Source of the DNA: Symbiodinium microadriaticum
Taxonomy: Eukaryota; Sar; Dinophyceae; Suessiales; Symbiodiniaceae
Assembly (NCBI GenBank): GCA_001939145.1
Contig: LSRX01000130.1
Span: 173,463-237,462, forward strand
Direction of reading: 5' to 3'
DNA length: 64,000 bases
The notes below the pieces were generated by a model. The model saw only the letters and a list, made by a program, of their open reading frames with translations. It had not been told where the DNA came from and ran no database searches. Position numbers and translations under genes: made by a program. This document shows positions 36,487-48,094 of this stretch, one piece after another (within the stretch, counting starts at the first letter, position 1; the number at the start of each line of letters is the position of its first letter).

Positions 36487-36970
36487 CAGAGGCTTTCCAG
36501 TATTGCCCTACTTTTACGGGAGGATCAACATTTGTCTTTTTGTCGCTTTCGCCCGACCGAGCGTTGGAAGACTTGCGGTATGGCAAAGAGAAACAACCGT
36601 CTCAAAACTTGCCCTAAACCTCTAAACCCTAAACCTCTAAACCCTATACCTCCAAACCCTAAACCCCTCAACCCTAAAAACCCCTCAACCCTGAGTCCTG
36701 AACCCTAAGCCCCCCAGTCTTGGCCTCATGCAGCTTCTCAATGAGCAAAGTGATTGGCCCGGTCGGGCGCAGAACGAGTAGCGGCTGACAACCCAAAACA
36801 GAGTGCCTGAGCTGTAGAGCTTAGGGTGCAGGGTGGGAGCTGTAGCCTAAGCCCTAAACCCTAAAATACTAAACCCTAAACCTTAAACCCTAAGCCCTAA
36901 CCGTTTTTTTTGTTGAAGGCTCTGTTCTGTCAGCTTGGGGTAGAATGTCCTGAAGGCTGAGCCTGTGGAA

Positions 36971-37068
36971 TACAACGAAGTTATAGGCCTTAGGGTTTAG
37001 GGTTTAGGATTACAACGAAGTTATAGGAACTTAGGGTTTAGGGTTTAAGATCACAGCGAAGCTTTTGG
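36971..37068. repeat. Three copies of a 17-bp unit separated by telomere-like tracts
   Basis: TACAACGAAGTTATAGG at 36971-36987 and 37011-37027 is identical; a diverged third copy (CACAGCGAAGCTTTTGG) is at 37052-37068. The 23-24 base spacers are mostly TTAGGGTTTAGGGTTTA. The divergence suggests successive events of different age. Confidence 0.8.
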
Positions 37069-37369
37069 CCTTAGGGTTTAGGACTTGAAGCCTGGTTAAC
37101 ACTGTCATGCCTCTTTCGTGCCTTGCTGACGACCCTGATTTTGAGGCCGTACACCCCGATTGTGGCAACCGATATGAAGTTTCTTAACAGTGATTTATTG
37201 AGCTCCTAAATATTGGCTGAAATATTTAATATGACCATGCACATAAAAAGTTTTCCAGACAGCCAAAGGCACAGCATGCCCGAGATGCTGTTCATAATCA
37301 TGTACTCATTGATGCCAATGACCTTGTCTGGGCAACCATCGTCGTGACATTGACGACCCCAGCCACCAC

Positions 37370-37462
37370 CGGCGCAACAACAGCAACAGCAACAACAACA
37401 ACAACACCACCAACAACAACAACAACAACAACAACAGCAGCAGCAACCACAACCACAACCAC
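37370..37462. repeat. (CAA/CAG)n trinucleotide repeat
   Basis: About 30 AAC-type triplets with GCA and CCA interruptions. Poly-Cys/Leu frames on the minus strand are artefacts. Confidence 0.9.
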
Positions 37463-38354
37463 ATTCGATCAAGACTGACACCGGACAACCGCGATGATAT
37501 TAAGGGTCTCTTTATCGTAACAATGACCGGCGAACAAAAAGAAATCCAAAGCCCTAAACCCTAAATCCCAAAAGTTAGGCCCTGAACCCTAAACTCTAAA
37601 GACTACCCTCATGGTTAACTTTTGTACTGACACGTTTATGGACATTTACAACTCTTTCAGGGATGTTCTCAGCATGCTCCAATATCCATTCCGGAGAGCT
37701 TCATTCTGTTCTCTAGTGCCCGAACCACCAGATGTTCAGGTTTGAAAATCAGACATCCAGAGTCAGAGAGCCGGCTTTGTTCGAGGTGGTTAAACCCAGA
37801 CGACGACTAAACACTGAAGGCAACAATCACTACCTCCCTCTCGTACCGCGCAAACAGCCACCCGGGCTCAAGGGAGACGTGCACCCCGCCAGCTCAAGCC
37901 CAAGATCCAAAAACAGCTCATCCCTCATCTCTTTTTCCTGAGCTAAGAGCCCTGGAGCCAAAAACGTCGGACGCCGGGCCCCCCTAGATCCCAAAGTGTG
38001 CTCATAGCCCCTCAGTGCAGGGGATAGTTTCGTCGTCTAGCTACCTTGAAGCCTGCTCGCAGGAGCTGCAGCTAGGTTGCAAGGAGTTAGGGGAGTGGGG
38101 CTACCGTTCGGGATTACGGTTTAGTTCAAAAAGAAGGGCCTGACATCTAACCTGAACAGTTTGGGGGATTACAGAAACACGGGCCCGCTCTGCGACTTCC
38201 CATCCTGCGAGAAAGTTCACCGGACTTCGTTGTCGTCGGGAGCAGTGCATCCTAAACCCTAGATCCCGTCTTTTTTCCCACTGGACGCAGGTCTAGCCAC
38301 ACCGCGATCCGCAACCATCTTTCTGAACCCATCCTAAACCCCAAACCCTAAACT

Positions 38355-38456
38355 CCAAGACCATCCTAAAGCCTAAACCCCCCTAAATCCTAACCCCAAG
38401 ACCATCCTAAAGCCTCTCTCTCTCTAAATCCTAACCCCCAAGACCATCCCAAAGCC
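38355..38456. repeat. 41-bp tandem repeat, three copies, with telomere-like spacer
   Basis: CCAAGACCATCCTAAAGCCT begins at 38355, 38396 and, with one C for T change, at 38438. The intervening sequence (AAACCCCCCTAAATCCTAAC or a CT-rich version of it) is telomere-like. Confidence 0.75.
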
Positions 38457-39334
38457 TAAACCCCTGTCCCAAGCTCTCAGGATCTGAGGCGAGGACGCCA
38501 TGGGTCACCTGACTTCCAGAGGCTGGCGCGTTTGGGGCGTTTTGCTTTTGTTGGGGTTCAGGGTTTGCGGCTCAGGGTTTGGAGCTCACGGTTTAGGGTT
38601 TAGGGTTCAGGATACGTAGGTTCAGGGTTTTCATTTTCTGGCTACACTTCTCCATTTGTTGGGCTAGGGGCGTGGCAGTCCTAAGGCCAGTTCATTACAG
38701 CACTGATGGTTTGCAAACGACGAATATGCTATAACTTGATGAATTCAAATCTTGCTTTGGGGCATGTCATCAGCATGAAAATGGGGACAAGTGCAGAAGG
38801 GAATGTCGCGGCTCATTATTCGGGCAACACTATTCGTCAGCAGCTCTGGGAGGAATGAAACAGAAAAGACAATCGAGTCGTTGCATAACACATATCTTCG
38901 TAAAGTGACAATGAGGGTATGCTGTTACTAACTCCCAGCTGAGATGAGGAGGGTGGGCTTACAGCCGAAATTTCGGAATCGGGGTGCTGCGCATTAAGGG
39001 TTGAAGGACCAGTAGACTACTGGAAACCACCGGGCTGAAGCAAGAATGCACACTTGCACATCAGCTTTGTTTTGTGAACATGCACCTATTAATAGGCGTG
39101 ACACTGTAATATATTGGATTTAAGGGTTCAGGGCCTTTGACGCAGGCCAGGGGGCATCGTTGATGTGTTTGCCCAAGGCGAGGGTAGAAGTGAAGGTGGC
39201 GAAGAAAAGGAAAAGCGCACCTCGCAGCCCCGTGGCGTCGCAATGCAAACAAGGGAGTGCTCCCTGTACAGGTCAGGTTGCCTACTGCATAGTAGGTTTT
39301 TCCCTATATACCATGGTATGGTAAACCTTTGTAT

Positions 39335-39465
39335 GTATATATATATATACATACACATCTGTTTTCATTTGCCTATTTGCATGTGTATGTATGTGTATAT
39401 AATTGTGTAGGTATATATATATATATACATATGTATACAAACACACACACACACACACACACACG
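39335..39465. repeat. (TA)n and (CA)n microsatellites
   Basis: TATATA at 39337-39349 and 39412-39428, TGTATG in between, then (CA)n at 39441-39463. Confidence 0.85.
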
Positions 39466-40044
39466 CAAATTGAGCTTGCAGCAGGCGTTTACAACACTCA
39501 AGGCTCATGGGTTTGGAGCTCATCTGGTTGAAGCTGGCGGATGAGGCTACCATCTGTTGTTGTTGCTGTTGTTGATGACCACTGGCGAGGATCGGAAACT
39601 TTCATCAGCTTTAGCTGCAACGCCCTTGCAAAACTCACTTTTCAAGGTTTCGCGCCTGAGACTGTCTTCCCTTTCATCACGTCCGTGAGCCAGTCTGACC
39701 GAAAGTATGCGAAACGTCGACGGTAGTCGTCCCTGGGCTGAGACAACATACATGATTGCCGCACGGCACCTGGCTCAAGGCCCCTGCACCCCAAACTGCA
39801 GCCAAGGTGCCGCAAACCTCCGCAGAATCCCCCCACGTAGTCGAGGCCAGGGGGCGTCTCCACATGTCCCGCAAGGAGCTTGTGCAGCATTCTGGGTGAC
39901 TCCTTGGCTCCTGCCGAATCACACCTTTCCTGTCTGGAGCCGCGAACCCGGCAAGATGCAATCACAAAAACTGGACCTAGTAATGGACGGCAAGCACGAG
40001 CGCATCGACTAAATGAAACCTGCTGAGTGTGAAAGCTCACCACT

Positions 40045-40076
40045 ACTCCTCCTACTACTACTGCTACTGCTGTTGT

Positions 40077-40110
<34 letters not shown>

Positions 40111-40120
40111 GCTACTACTG

Positions 40121-40156
<36 letters not shown>

Positions 40157-40372
40157 CTGCTACTACTACTACTACTACTACTACTGCTGCCAGCTGCTTC
40201 TGCTGCTACTGCTACGGCTACCGCTGATCTACTACTACTTCTTCTTCTGCCACTACTATACTACTACTACGACGACGACGACGACGACTACTGCTACTGC
40301 TACTGCTACTGCCACCACCACCACCACCGCCGCCACCACCACCACCACCACCACCACCACCAATTACTGCGA
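40045..40372. repeat. Long (CTA/CTG/CGA/CCA)n trinucleotide tract
   Basis: ACT triplets with blocks of GCT, ACG, GAC and CAC in one register for over 300 bp. Both strands stay open (poly-Leu, poly-Thr, poly-Trp) and should not be called genes. Confidence 0.92.
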
Positions 40373-41471
40373 CTACTAGTCCTTTTACTACCTCTTCTTC
40401 GGGGTCGATATTCTACTGTAGTGCTGTCATTGTGATACCTTTTGTCGCTGCTAATGCTATACCTTCTGTCTACAACAGCAGTAGTTTTAAACATTGCTAT
40501 TTCGAAAAATACACCTAACCTACACACACACACACCACATAAAGCTATCACCATTATGAGTCTTTAAAGCAAGAGCTTATCAACAACATCAACATGTGCC
40601 TTGGCAGCGTAGTCCGCAGGCAGCATCAACTCCTGGCAGGAACGACATGTCGCGTGTTGCAACCTCAAAGAACGGTTTGAGAGCTGTGGGTTGCAGCTTG
40701 TGTAGATGTTGTACTGTACATCTAGGTTTGACGGGGTAACTGTAACATGTCAGCTAAATACAAACAAGGCCTCAATACATTGAAGGGTTTTTGCCTTGCG
40801 GACTTTCGAGGTCCTTGGTGTGGTTCGGGACCCACCCAGAGACCGTGTGGCCCGTGTGGTCGGATTTGTAAGGAGAACTCAGTTCTGTGGCCGACTACGG
40901 CGGCTGCATGTGGATTTTCGTGCTCTTCGTGCCTGTCTCGGCTGCCAGGGGCATGTCAAGAAGGAAGTCATGTAAACTTAGAAACAGTCAAACCCTAAAC
41001 TCTTTTAGCATCCGGGCTAGGTAAGTCGGCCGATCGGGCCAAGACTGAACCTTGAGGCTTCGCAGGAGTCAAACCGAAAAGGCCTCTCAAGAACGCGAAA
41101 AATAACCTCGGGACCTTTTGAGACAAGGCCCTCTAAGGCTAGAGTCTAAGGCCCTCCAAGACCTGTCCGAAACCAACTCGAATTCAGTGGAAGTGCGTGA
41201 AAAGCAAGCCTAAAGATCTAGAAACTGCGAGAGAGAGAGAGAGAGACATATACATATATATATATATACATATGCGCACATGCAAAGTAAAGGTACATAA
41301 TAACCGAAACTAGATATAGTCTCAACAAAGAAACATGTAGGTATACAATGGACATATAAATGCTATCAGAGGACCCTACCTCGATCTTGCCCACGAGTTC
41401 CTGTGCCTTGTTGGAGCCTCAGCATGTGGCGACGGAGGGACTCGGGAGTTCTTGAACCCTGAAACCCTAGT

Positions 41472-41625
41472 GTATAGTATAGTATAGTATAGTATAGTAT
41501 AGTATAGTATAGTATAGTATAGTATAGTATAGGGTTTAGGGTTTGGGGTTTAGGGTATAGGGTTTAGGGTATACGGTTTAGGGTTTGGGGTATAGGGTAC
41601 AGGGTTTAGGGTTTTAGGTTTGGGG
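41472..41625. repeat. (TAGTA)n pentamer array joined to TTTAGGG-like units
   Basis: About twelve TAGTA units (41472-41531) run straight into GGGTTTAGGGTTTGGGG and similar units. A shorter run of the same pentamer occurs at 21488-21508. Confidence 0.85.
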
Positions 41626-43536
41626 ATATAGCAAAGCCCCAAGAGATGGAAAACTGATTATAAGGACAATCAGTGCAAAGATTCCGTATACGTCACCCTA
41701 AAGGATTGAAGCTATGAGGTTTCCAACTTTTGTGCTTCTGCCGTACCTGGACCCTATAAAGCCTCCTAGGTTTTTTTTAAATGAAACCTTTAGCTCTAAG
41801 TGGATTTCGAGGGAGGGTTTCAAGAGTTGGGCGGATCGGCCCCTGTCTGGGCCAAATTTAGATCGCTTTGGGGCTTGCAGTAGTTTTGAGATCGGATTCG
41901 GAGCCTCCGGATACACCGAAGACGGCCTCTCCTAAAGCCTTGGCTGATTGTGCGTTTCTGGCGCAGACCTTCCAGACCCTGCCAAAGGCTCCTGTTCCTA
42001 AGACCACCGCAATCCCCGCCTCGCTGGCCTTTGTTTCCTGCTCTTTCGGAGCATGCCGCCTTCATGGCTTCCGTTGGACAAGAACCCCCGCGCCCCCTAT
42101 CATCCTGTATCAAACCCGATTATAATGGCCATGCTTGCAGCTTGTGGGCTCCGTTGATTCTTTCTGCAACCGCCCCCGCGTCTCAAACATTCCCAAACCC
42201 ACAGCATCAAAGCTCCACATTTCTCAAGCCGTGCTCCTCAGAAGGCCACCCCGAGCCCACAGCCACAGGACAGGGCAGCTGCCCTTCAAGAAGGTGCCGG
42301 CCCCCTGAACCCTTTACCTTAAAGCCTAAAAGCCTTTCAACATGCGGATGTCCGTTTCCTTGCGACAGCGAAATAAGAGCAAGACCTATACTGTTGATGA
42401 TATAAATCCTGCATGACCTGGACCGTGAACTATGGGAACTGTGGTATATTCCTCATTATGGGTAATGCAGGATGTATATCATCAACCGTAGCAAATGCAA
42501 CACAATGGTTTCTGGAATCTGGCTGCCAGCAACAACGCCTAGTGGCGACTCTGAGTGCCTGCAATATAGGGCGCCTTAGCCAGTAGAATAGGGCTCTTGG
42601 GGGGGTATGTGATATTTCAAACATGAGAAGCCCGAAAAAGTTATGTTGGTCACCACTGAGGCTTCTCTTCTGAGCTGACAATGACAAAGCCACGTCCAGA
42701 AATGAAGCCCACCATAATTCGGTTTCGACCAGAAAGCGATACGGTTGCTACACATTCCTACACCCCGCAACACCCTGTGAACTCCCTAATAAAACCTTAA
42801 AGGGTTTCTTCACTGCCCCTTTAAATCAAAATCGCGAAAGCCTGCACTGAGAGTTCGGCTTTGTCCTGCCTTTTCCACCATGTCGGCCTGCTTGCCAAGC
42901 CCCCCATCGACAGGGCAAGATTGAATGTTGACAAAGAAGGGGTTTCTAAGGGGTTCAACGTGTTGAGATCCTGAACTTTCGCTTCGGGTGCACATCATTC
43001 TCCGCGAGGGTCTAACAAGAATATACGATCTTAGTCTTCATTCAGTCGTCACAAAGCCAAATTCCACCATATGCACAGCAGGACCGTAACATTATTATAG
43101 ACTTTTTAGAACAGTTCACGCGAAGCCGTAAGGTCTGAGAATGCTCTGAGATGTCGCTTCGGTACCAAGGCTTCGGACAGCTGCCGGTCACGTTGCAAGA
43201 CACGTCGAAGCAAGCGAAGTCTGACGTCAGCTCGACTCGTGACACACTCACTCCGGCTCCGTTTGGGGGGGTCTAGACGGCAACTTGGCTTCTTCGAGTT
43301 CCTTTGAAAAATTTGAAAACAGCTGCAAGTACCCCATACGAGCATACCGAAAGAAGTTGAGTACCCCATAGTACCCCCACTTACATAGTAACCCTTATAG
43401 CACCCTTATAGGAACCTTATAGTTATAGAAACCCTTATAGATCCCTTTAAGGGACCACAAAAGGGACCGGAGCCGACCCTGCCTGGTAAGGTGTTGCGGT
43501 TCCGCCATACTCAGCCCCATCGATCTCCTTCATGTT

Positions 43537-43775
43537 AGGGTTAGGGTTCGGGTTTAGGGTTGAGGGTTTTAGGGTTAGGGTTTAGGTTTAGGGGTCTAGG
43601 GTTTAGGGTTTTAGGGTTTTAGGGTTTAGGGTTTAGGGTTTTAGGGTTTAGGGTTTAGGGTTTTAGGGCTTTAGGGTTTTAGGGTTTAGTGTTTTAGTGT
43701 TTTAGGGTTTAGGGTTTAGGGTTTAGGGTTTTAGGGTTTGGGGTTTGGGGTTTAGGGCTGTAGGGTTTAGGGTTG
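43537..43775. repeat. Degenerate TTTAGGG array (about 240 bp)
   Basis: Roughly 35 units, mostly TTTAGGG and TTTTAGGG with TTTGGGG and GTTAGGG variants. The 8-mer TTTTAGGG is almost as common as the 7-mer. It is the largest G-strand array in the window and ends about 430 bp before the left terminal repeat of the 12-kb element. Confidence 0.85.
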
Positions 43776-44200
43776 CAGAGCTGCCAGCTGGGGGCTTACG
43801 GCGAAGTCCAGCCTTTCAAGTCTTGCAAACTGAATCAGAATCTGCCATGCCGATGAGCGTCACGGAACCTTGCTGAAGTCGGTTCAAAGTCCATCCCTTC
43901 GCAGAATCATGACCGGTATGACTTACTTCAATGGCTCTTGAAACCCGATCTCTTTAGCTGCTCCTCGAACTCCGGCATTCCTAACTGGACCGGTGAAAAA
44001 AACGTTGCGCGGTTCCGGAGCTTGGGGCTCAGTGAGCGATGCGTTCAGGATGTGGTTTATGGGTAGAACGTGCGCTTCGTAAAGTTGTGCCGAAGGCAGT
44101 CGTAGGGAGCTTAGCAGTGTTCTAGTCTTCCAAGACAAGGAGGGCATACCACGCATGAAGACACGAGCTGCGTCAGATTGCTCGTTTAGAGGCTTTACTT

Positions 44201-44237
44201 CCTACTTAGCCGCTCTGGGGTTTATCTAATAAGTTAG
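44201..44237 (+). repeat. Left terminal inverted repeat
   Basis: Begins CCTACTTAGCCGCTCTGGG and continues GTTTATCTAATAAGTTAG. It pairs with 56112-56148. Confidence 0.85.
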
Positions 44238-44310
44238 GTTGGTTAGCTTCGTTAACTAACTACTCTAATTTTTTTATTAACTAGTTAGAAAATCACTTTT
44301 TTCAGACTTG

Positions 44311-44367
44311 TGAAACAGTTTTTTCAAGTTTCCGCCTGTGGTCACCAGTGAATCAGGTGACTGTTTC
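44311..44367 (+). other. Subterminal nested hairpin
   Basis: GAAACAG and CTGTTTC enclose GTCACC and GGTGAC, so the inner and outer arms together can fold into one stem-loop 110 bp inside the left end. Subterminal hairpins are common transposase-recognition features; the role here is inferred. Confidence 0.4.
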
Positions 44368-44852
44368 TAGAGAAACACATCAATGGAATTTTAGTTTGTA
44401 GGCGAGGCAAACAGATCATGAATGTCACAGGGGCTGCGAAATAGATGTGTGGGTGCACTCTGTGTACCTGTCTTTAGTCGAGCCTGTTTGAAGCGAGCAG
44501 GAAGCTTTTGCAAGCTTATTCTCAAGTGATTTGGAAGCACATTGCATGCTAGAGCCCGTGCTGGCTGATCCTGCTGTCCGGAAGCTTGTGCAGGCTTGCC
44601 AAAGACAGGGAAGGTTGCAAGCCATGGAGGCTGCAGTGGCACGTTTGTTTCTTGTTGTTTGAAGGATATGAATCTTGCCGATGCAAGGCCGAGCATTTGG
44701 CTCCGGCGAGAAGCTATGTATGCATGATGCAAGAGTGGGAGCAGAGGTTCTAGAGAGTACATGCATGTTTGTCTGTACCCATATGCTGGAAGGAATTGCT
44801 TTTGCATGCAGTATACAAGCTTTCACATATAGTAGCTTCGCAGTTTTGGATC

Positions 44853-47051
44853 ATGGCCGTTCCTGACTGGGTGAGCCCTGTGCAGGGCTTGATCGACCAG
44901 CCTGATCTGAGCATTAATCAGAAATGCCAGAGAATCATGCTGCTGCTGCGCGAGCGGCATCTGCTCTACGACTCCTGTGCGACGCCGATGGACCTCATCG
45001 TTCATCCGAAAAATCGAGGCGGTGCTCTTGTGAACCCGCATGACGTGGTATCGAAGGGAATGCAGATCAACAGCATAGGCTGGGATTGCAACAAGTTGCG
45101 AGAGGCCGTGGCCATCGAGCTTCCTCGTGACGAGGGATTGCGAAAGCATTTCCTGGAGATCAACAGCCGCCTTGCCGAGACGTCTGAGGGCCGCTTGGCG
45201 AAGCCCAGTGGGAAAGAAAGATGGGCGACACTGAGCTGTTCGCACACCAGTGCTTTCATGAAGGCGATGGCCAGTGGATGTGGCCCAGCATCTGGTCTGT
45301 CGCTGGACGAGATGATGCACAGCGGGGACGACTTTGCCAAGCTTCTGAAAGAAGGGTGGATGTGGAGGGTCCTGGCGGCCGAAGTCGAAGAACGGGTGCC
45401 AGCCTTGCCGGGGCTCCTGCAGCAAGCCTTGAACTCGGACCTTGCTGTAGGCAAACCTCCGACGGAGCTGGAGGTCGCGATGTGCATCTCGCAAGCTTAT
45501 GCAGCCCAACCGGATACAGGCAAGGACTTGAAGAAGGCGGTGGCAGCGGCAGGCAGCTCCAACCCGCCCTGCAAACCGTATATTCAGGCGGTGGGGGATT
45601 TCGTGGCTCAGTTCGCAGGGGGTGAATCCTTCAAGATCTTGAAATATATGGATGCCATGAGCCGAGCTTATGCCGGAAGCACGATGCTGGGCTCCGAGTT
45701 CACAAAGTGCCTCGCATACTCGGACTTCAAGATCCCCTCCACGAGATGTCCCATGATTCGCATTGCTTTAGCATTGACACAGATCACTGCACCAAGCAGT
45801 GCAGTCGTCGACGGCTTCAGCCGTCTGCTGACGAAGGGGGATATCGATCGCCTGAAGACAAAGAAAATGGAGGACGATGTGAGCAAGGCAGAGGCTCTCA
45901 TGCAGACAGCATGGCAGGTGGTCGAAGCTTCTTCGGAGCTTCAGCATCTTCAGATGGCCTTCTGCCGCTATCAGGTCCGGCTCATTCTCCACATGCTCGG
46001 CAAGCAGAGCAAGGGCATGGAGGGCAAGGAGTATAAGGACTTTGCCACCATGACGGAGATGTTCACCAGGGAGACCTTGCAGCCTGTTTCTGCAAAGACT
46101 TCCCAGGCTGCTGCTTCGTCTGGGGAGCAGGTCCGGGACATAGCGGCTTCGAACAATCGGACTTTGATCGCACAGGAGCAGAACAAGCATGTGAAGGTAG
46201 GCAAAGCCTATTCGATCAAGAGGCCCGAGCTGTTGCAGGCTGAGAAGGACAAGGTGTTTGTCCTGAAGGACTTGCAGGAGGATGGTGCTACCTTGGAGCA
46301 TCGGCCTTTCTTCGGCGACCAGGTGCAGGTCGAGAAGGTGGCTTTGCATGAGCTGAAGCATTTGAAGGAATGGACCAAAGCTGTGCCTGCTTTGGTCGAG
46401 GAGGCAGCTCTTGAGAAGCTTTGGCCCGGGGGCTCTGCGGCTTTCCAAGAGGAGCTGGAGCGAGCAGAAGACCAAGGGCTTCTCTACAAGAAGTACTTGG
46501 AGTTTCCAGACTGCAGCACACAGTATATGATAAGCTTAATTTTTCACATGACACGTTTTTTTCGAACTTTTTTCTGTTAACCCATTTTTTTCGAACTTTT
46601 TTCTGGTAAGGCATTTTTTTCGAACTTATTCTTTTCCTCCTGAGAAAGGTTGGGTGATCCAGATGTGAGACCGAGCACCAATGGCCTGCTCTTCTCCAAC
46701 TGCTCCTACGGCAAGTCCCAGCTGCAGCTGTTTCCCTTGGGGCAGTTGCAAAAGGTGCAGAAGCCTCGTCCCCAGGATGTCGTGGTCCAGAAGAAGGGAA
46801 TGAAAGAGCACTGCTATGTCATTTCGCCTGTTCGCTGGGACATCCAGAAGCAGACCGGCTACTTTTGCCCGTATTGGATGATCAAGGAAGCAGCGGATGC
46901 CAGCAGTGCTACCCTTACCAGATCCACGAAGAAGATCGGCGAGATGGTGGTTCCTGTTTTTCAGAACAAGGTTGCTTTGAAGATGGGCGACCAGTTGCTG
47001 GTGGAGCCGAGGTCGGAAGCTTCTAGTGGCAGTGGCAAGAGAAAGCGCTGA
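44853..47051 (+). CDS. Element gene 1: 690-residue protein of unknown function
   Basis: I start at the ATG at 44853 (ATCATGGCC context, MAVPDWVSPVQG); the frame is open upstream but lacks a nearer ATG. Exon 1 (44853-46522) joins in frame to exon 2 (46649-47051) through a 126-nt GT-AG intron that splits a Gln codon. The protein is mainly helical. Residues 1-160 contain HPKNRGGALVNPHDV; around 300-400 is a hydrophobic/helical stretch (CPMIRIALALTQITAPSSAV, then LLTKGDIDRLKTKK). A charged region follows, and the C-terminus ends SGSGKRKR, a likely nuclear signal. No named domain is recognised; I have an impression of similar multi-copy dinoflagellate proteins but cannot verify it. It is first in the cluster, and gene 2 begins on its stop codon. 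Likely an element-encoded accessory protein. Confidence 0.75.
46523..46648 (+). other. Intron of gene 1 with a 29-bp tandem repeat
   Basis: GT-AG, 126 nt. It contains three copies of a unit built on TTTTTTTCGAACTT (CGAAC at 46563, 46592 and 46621), giving a 29-base period. The first copy is followed by CTGTTAACC and the second by CTGGTAAGG, a strong decoy donor. The final T-rich copy could serve as the polypyrimidine tract. Confidence 0.7.
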
Positions 47052-47961
47052 TGGCTCGGCTACTTCAGACTTGTTTTCCTTCGGCAGATCTCCTGTGCAG
47101 TGGATGTGCAGGAGGTCATTTTCACTTTCCTGGCAAGGAGGAAGACTTGCATATACCAGTGGCAGCAAACGAAAGCAAAAAAGTTCGCTTCGCACAGACA
47201 CCGAAGACTCCGAAGCCCAACCTTTTGCAGGAGCTCAGGTGTAAGCTTCCAAAGCGAAACTTGCAAAACTTCATGCTTCAGCCTTGACAGGCTTCTCCAG
47301 TCGTGCCCCTGCAGCTTCTTCTGCCGGCAGGGTTTGGCTCGACAGCATGCTGCTGTTTCGGCAAGTCATCCTGCAGTACAAGGACGGCCCCAAGGTCCGT
47401 GTTCCCGAGGGTTTGCTGCACGAAGCAGACAATGGCCAGCAGTATCTTCGGTTCAGGCCGAGCAGCACAAGTTTGACGAGAGCCCTGCTGGGCCATATGG
47501 GGAGCTTCAAGACTTTGAAGAATCCAAGCTTGAGCTGCAGCCCACAAGTCTCGCAGCTCCGGGAAGCGGTCAAGGCCAAGATCCTGAACATGGGAAGCAA
47601 GGAGCCTGCGGATGGTGGCGACAGGGAGAACTTGTTCGCCGCTGAGCCTGCAGGCGATGAAGAGGACGATGGCAATGAAGTCACCTCCCGAAAGCTTCGC
47701 GAAGTTTTGGAGAGAGCGCCAGATGTTCTCCAAATAGAGCTCGCTGGCAAGCCGGTGGAGGTCTTGAAGCCAAGGTCTTGGCGAGAGACGGACATTCTCA
47801 TCAAGCTGGCAGTGTCCGACCTGGAGCATGTCTTCGATTTCCTTATGCTGGACATTGATTCGGTGTTCGACAAGGCGAAGCGAAGCTATGTGCGATCTGG
47901 CAAGTATGTGGGCGGCAAGAGGAAAGCTGAGGATGAGGACAAGCAGAGCTTCTCCGATTGA
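47051..47961 (+). CDS. Element gene 2: 286-residue protein of unknown function
   Basis: The ATG at 47051 overlaps the TGA of gene 1 by one base (TGATG). Exon 1 is 47051-47240, then a 50-nt intron with canonical GTAAG donor and ACAG acceptor, then exon 2 47291-47961; the join keeps frame. The N-terminus has a CSGCAGGH motif that could bind metal. The middle (RQVILQYKDGPKVRVPEGLL) looks like a compact beta/alpha segment; a Glu/Asp-rich linker follows; the C-terminal 90 residues are helical (SDLEHVFDFLMLDIDSVFDK) and end in a basic KRKAEDEDK stretch. No family is recognised. Co-orientation and overlap suggest coordinated expression with gene 1. Confidence 0.65.
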
Positions 47962-48094
47962 GAAGACCAGTGCGAGTGAGTGCCACCAGTGCTCTCGGAT
48001 GCAGGAAGTCTGCCGGGCCGTGAGAAAAAGAAATTGTGCTTTGCAGTTTCCAGCCACCTCTAAGGCTTCAGAGATCGGTAGTTGGTGAGTTTCA

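Larger units (their letters stand above)
36600..44200. other. Region of repeats without assembled genes
   Basis: CCCTAAA-rich blocks at 36605-36720 and 36845-36905, duplicated units (36971, 38355), microsatellites (37370, 39335, 40050, 41472) and the large TTTAGGG array at 43537. On the minus strand near 39547-39753 a frame with REDSLRRETLKSEFCKGVAA is mildly protein-like, but no domain or splice structure supports it. 41698-42405 has long GC-rich frames on both strands, none convincing. Confidence 0.5.

Noticed and set aside
39642-40043. 133-codon minus-strand frame
   Set aside because: Competing frames in the same segment look equally or more protein-like, and none shows a domain.
40013-40435. 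140- and 116-codon frames rich in Leu, Tyr and Thr
   Set aside because: They translate trinucleotide repeats only.
41698-42405. Overlapping frames of up to 151 codons on both strands
   Set aside because: No frame is clearly better than the others and no motif was recognised; probably GC-driven openness.
44823-46475. Minus-strand frames of 228, 161 and 235 codons
   Set aside because: They lie opposite element gene 1, whose plus-strand frame is longer, has a good ATG context and splices cleanly to a second exon.
47278-48057. Minus-strand 259-codon frame
   Set aside because: Shadow of element gene 2; biased codon composition of the real gene leaves the opposite strand open.
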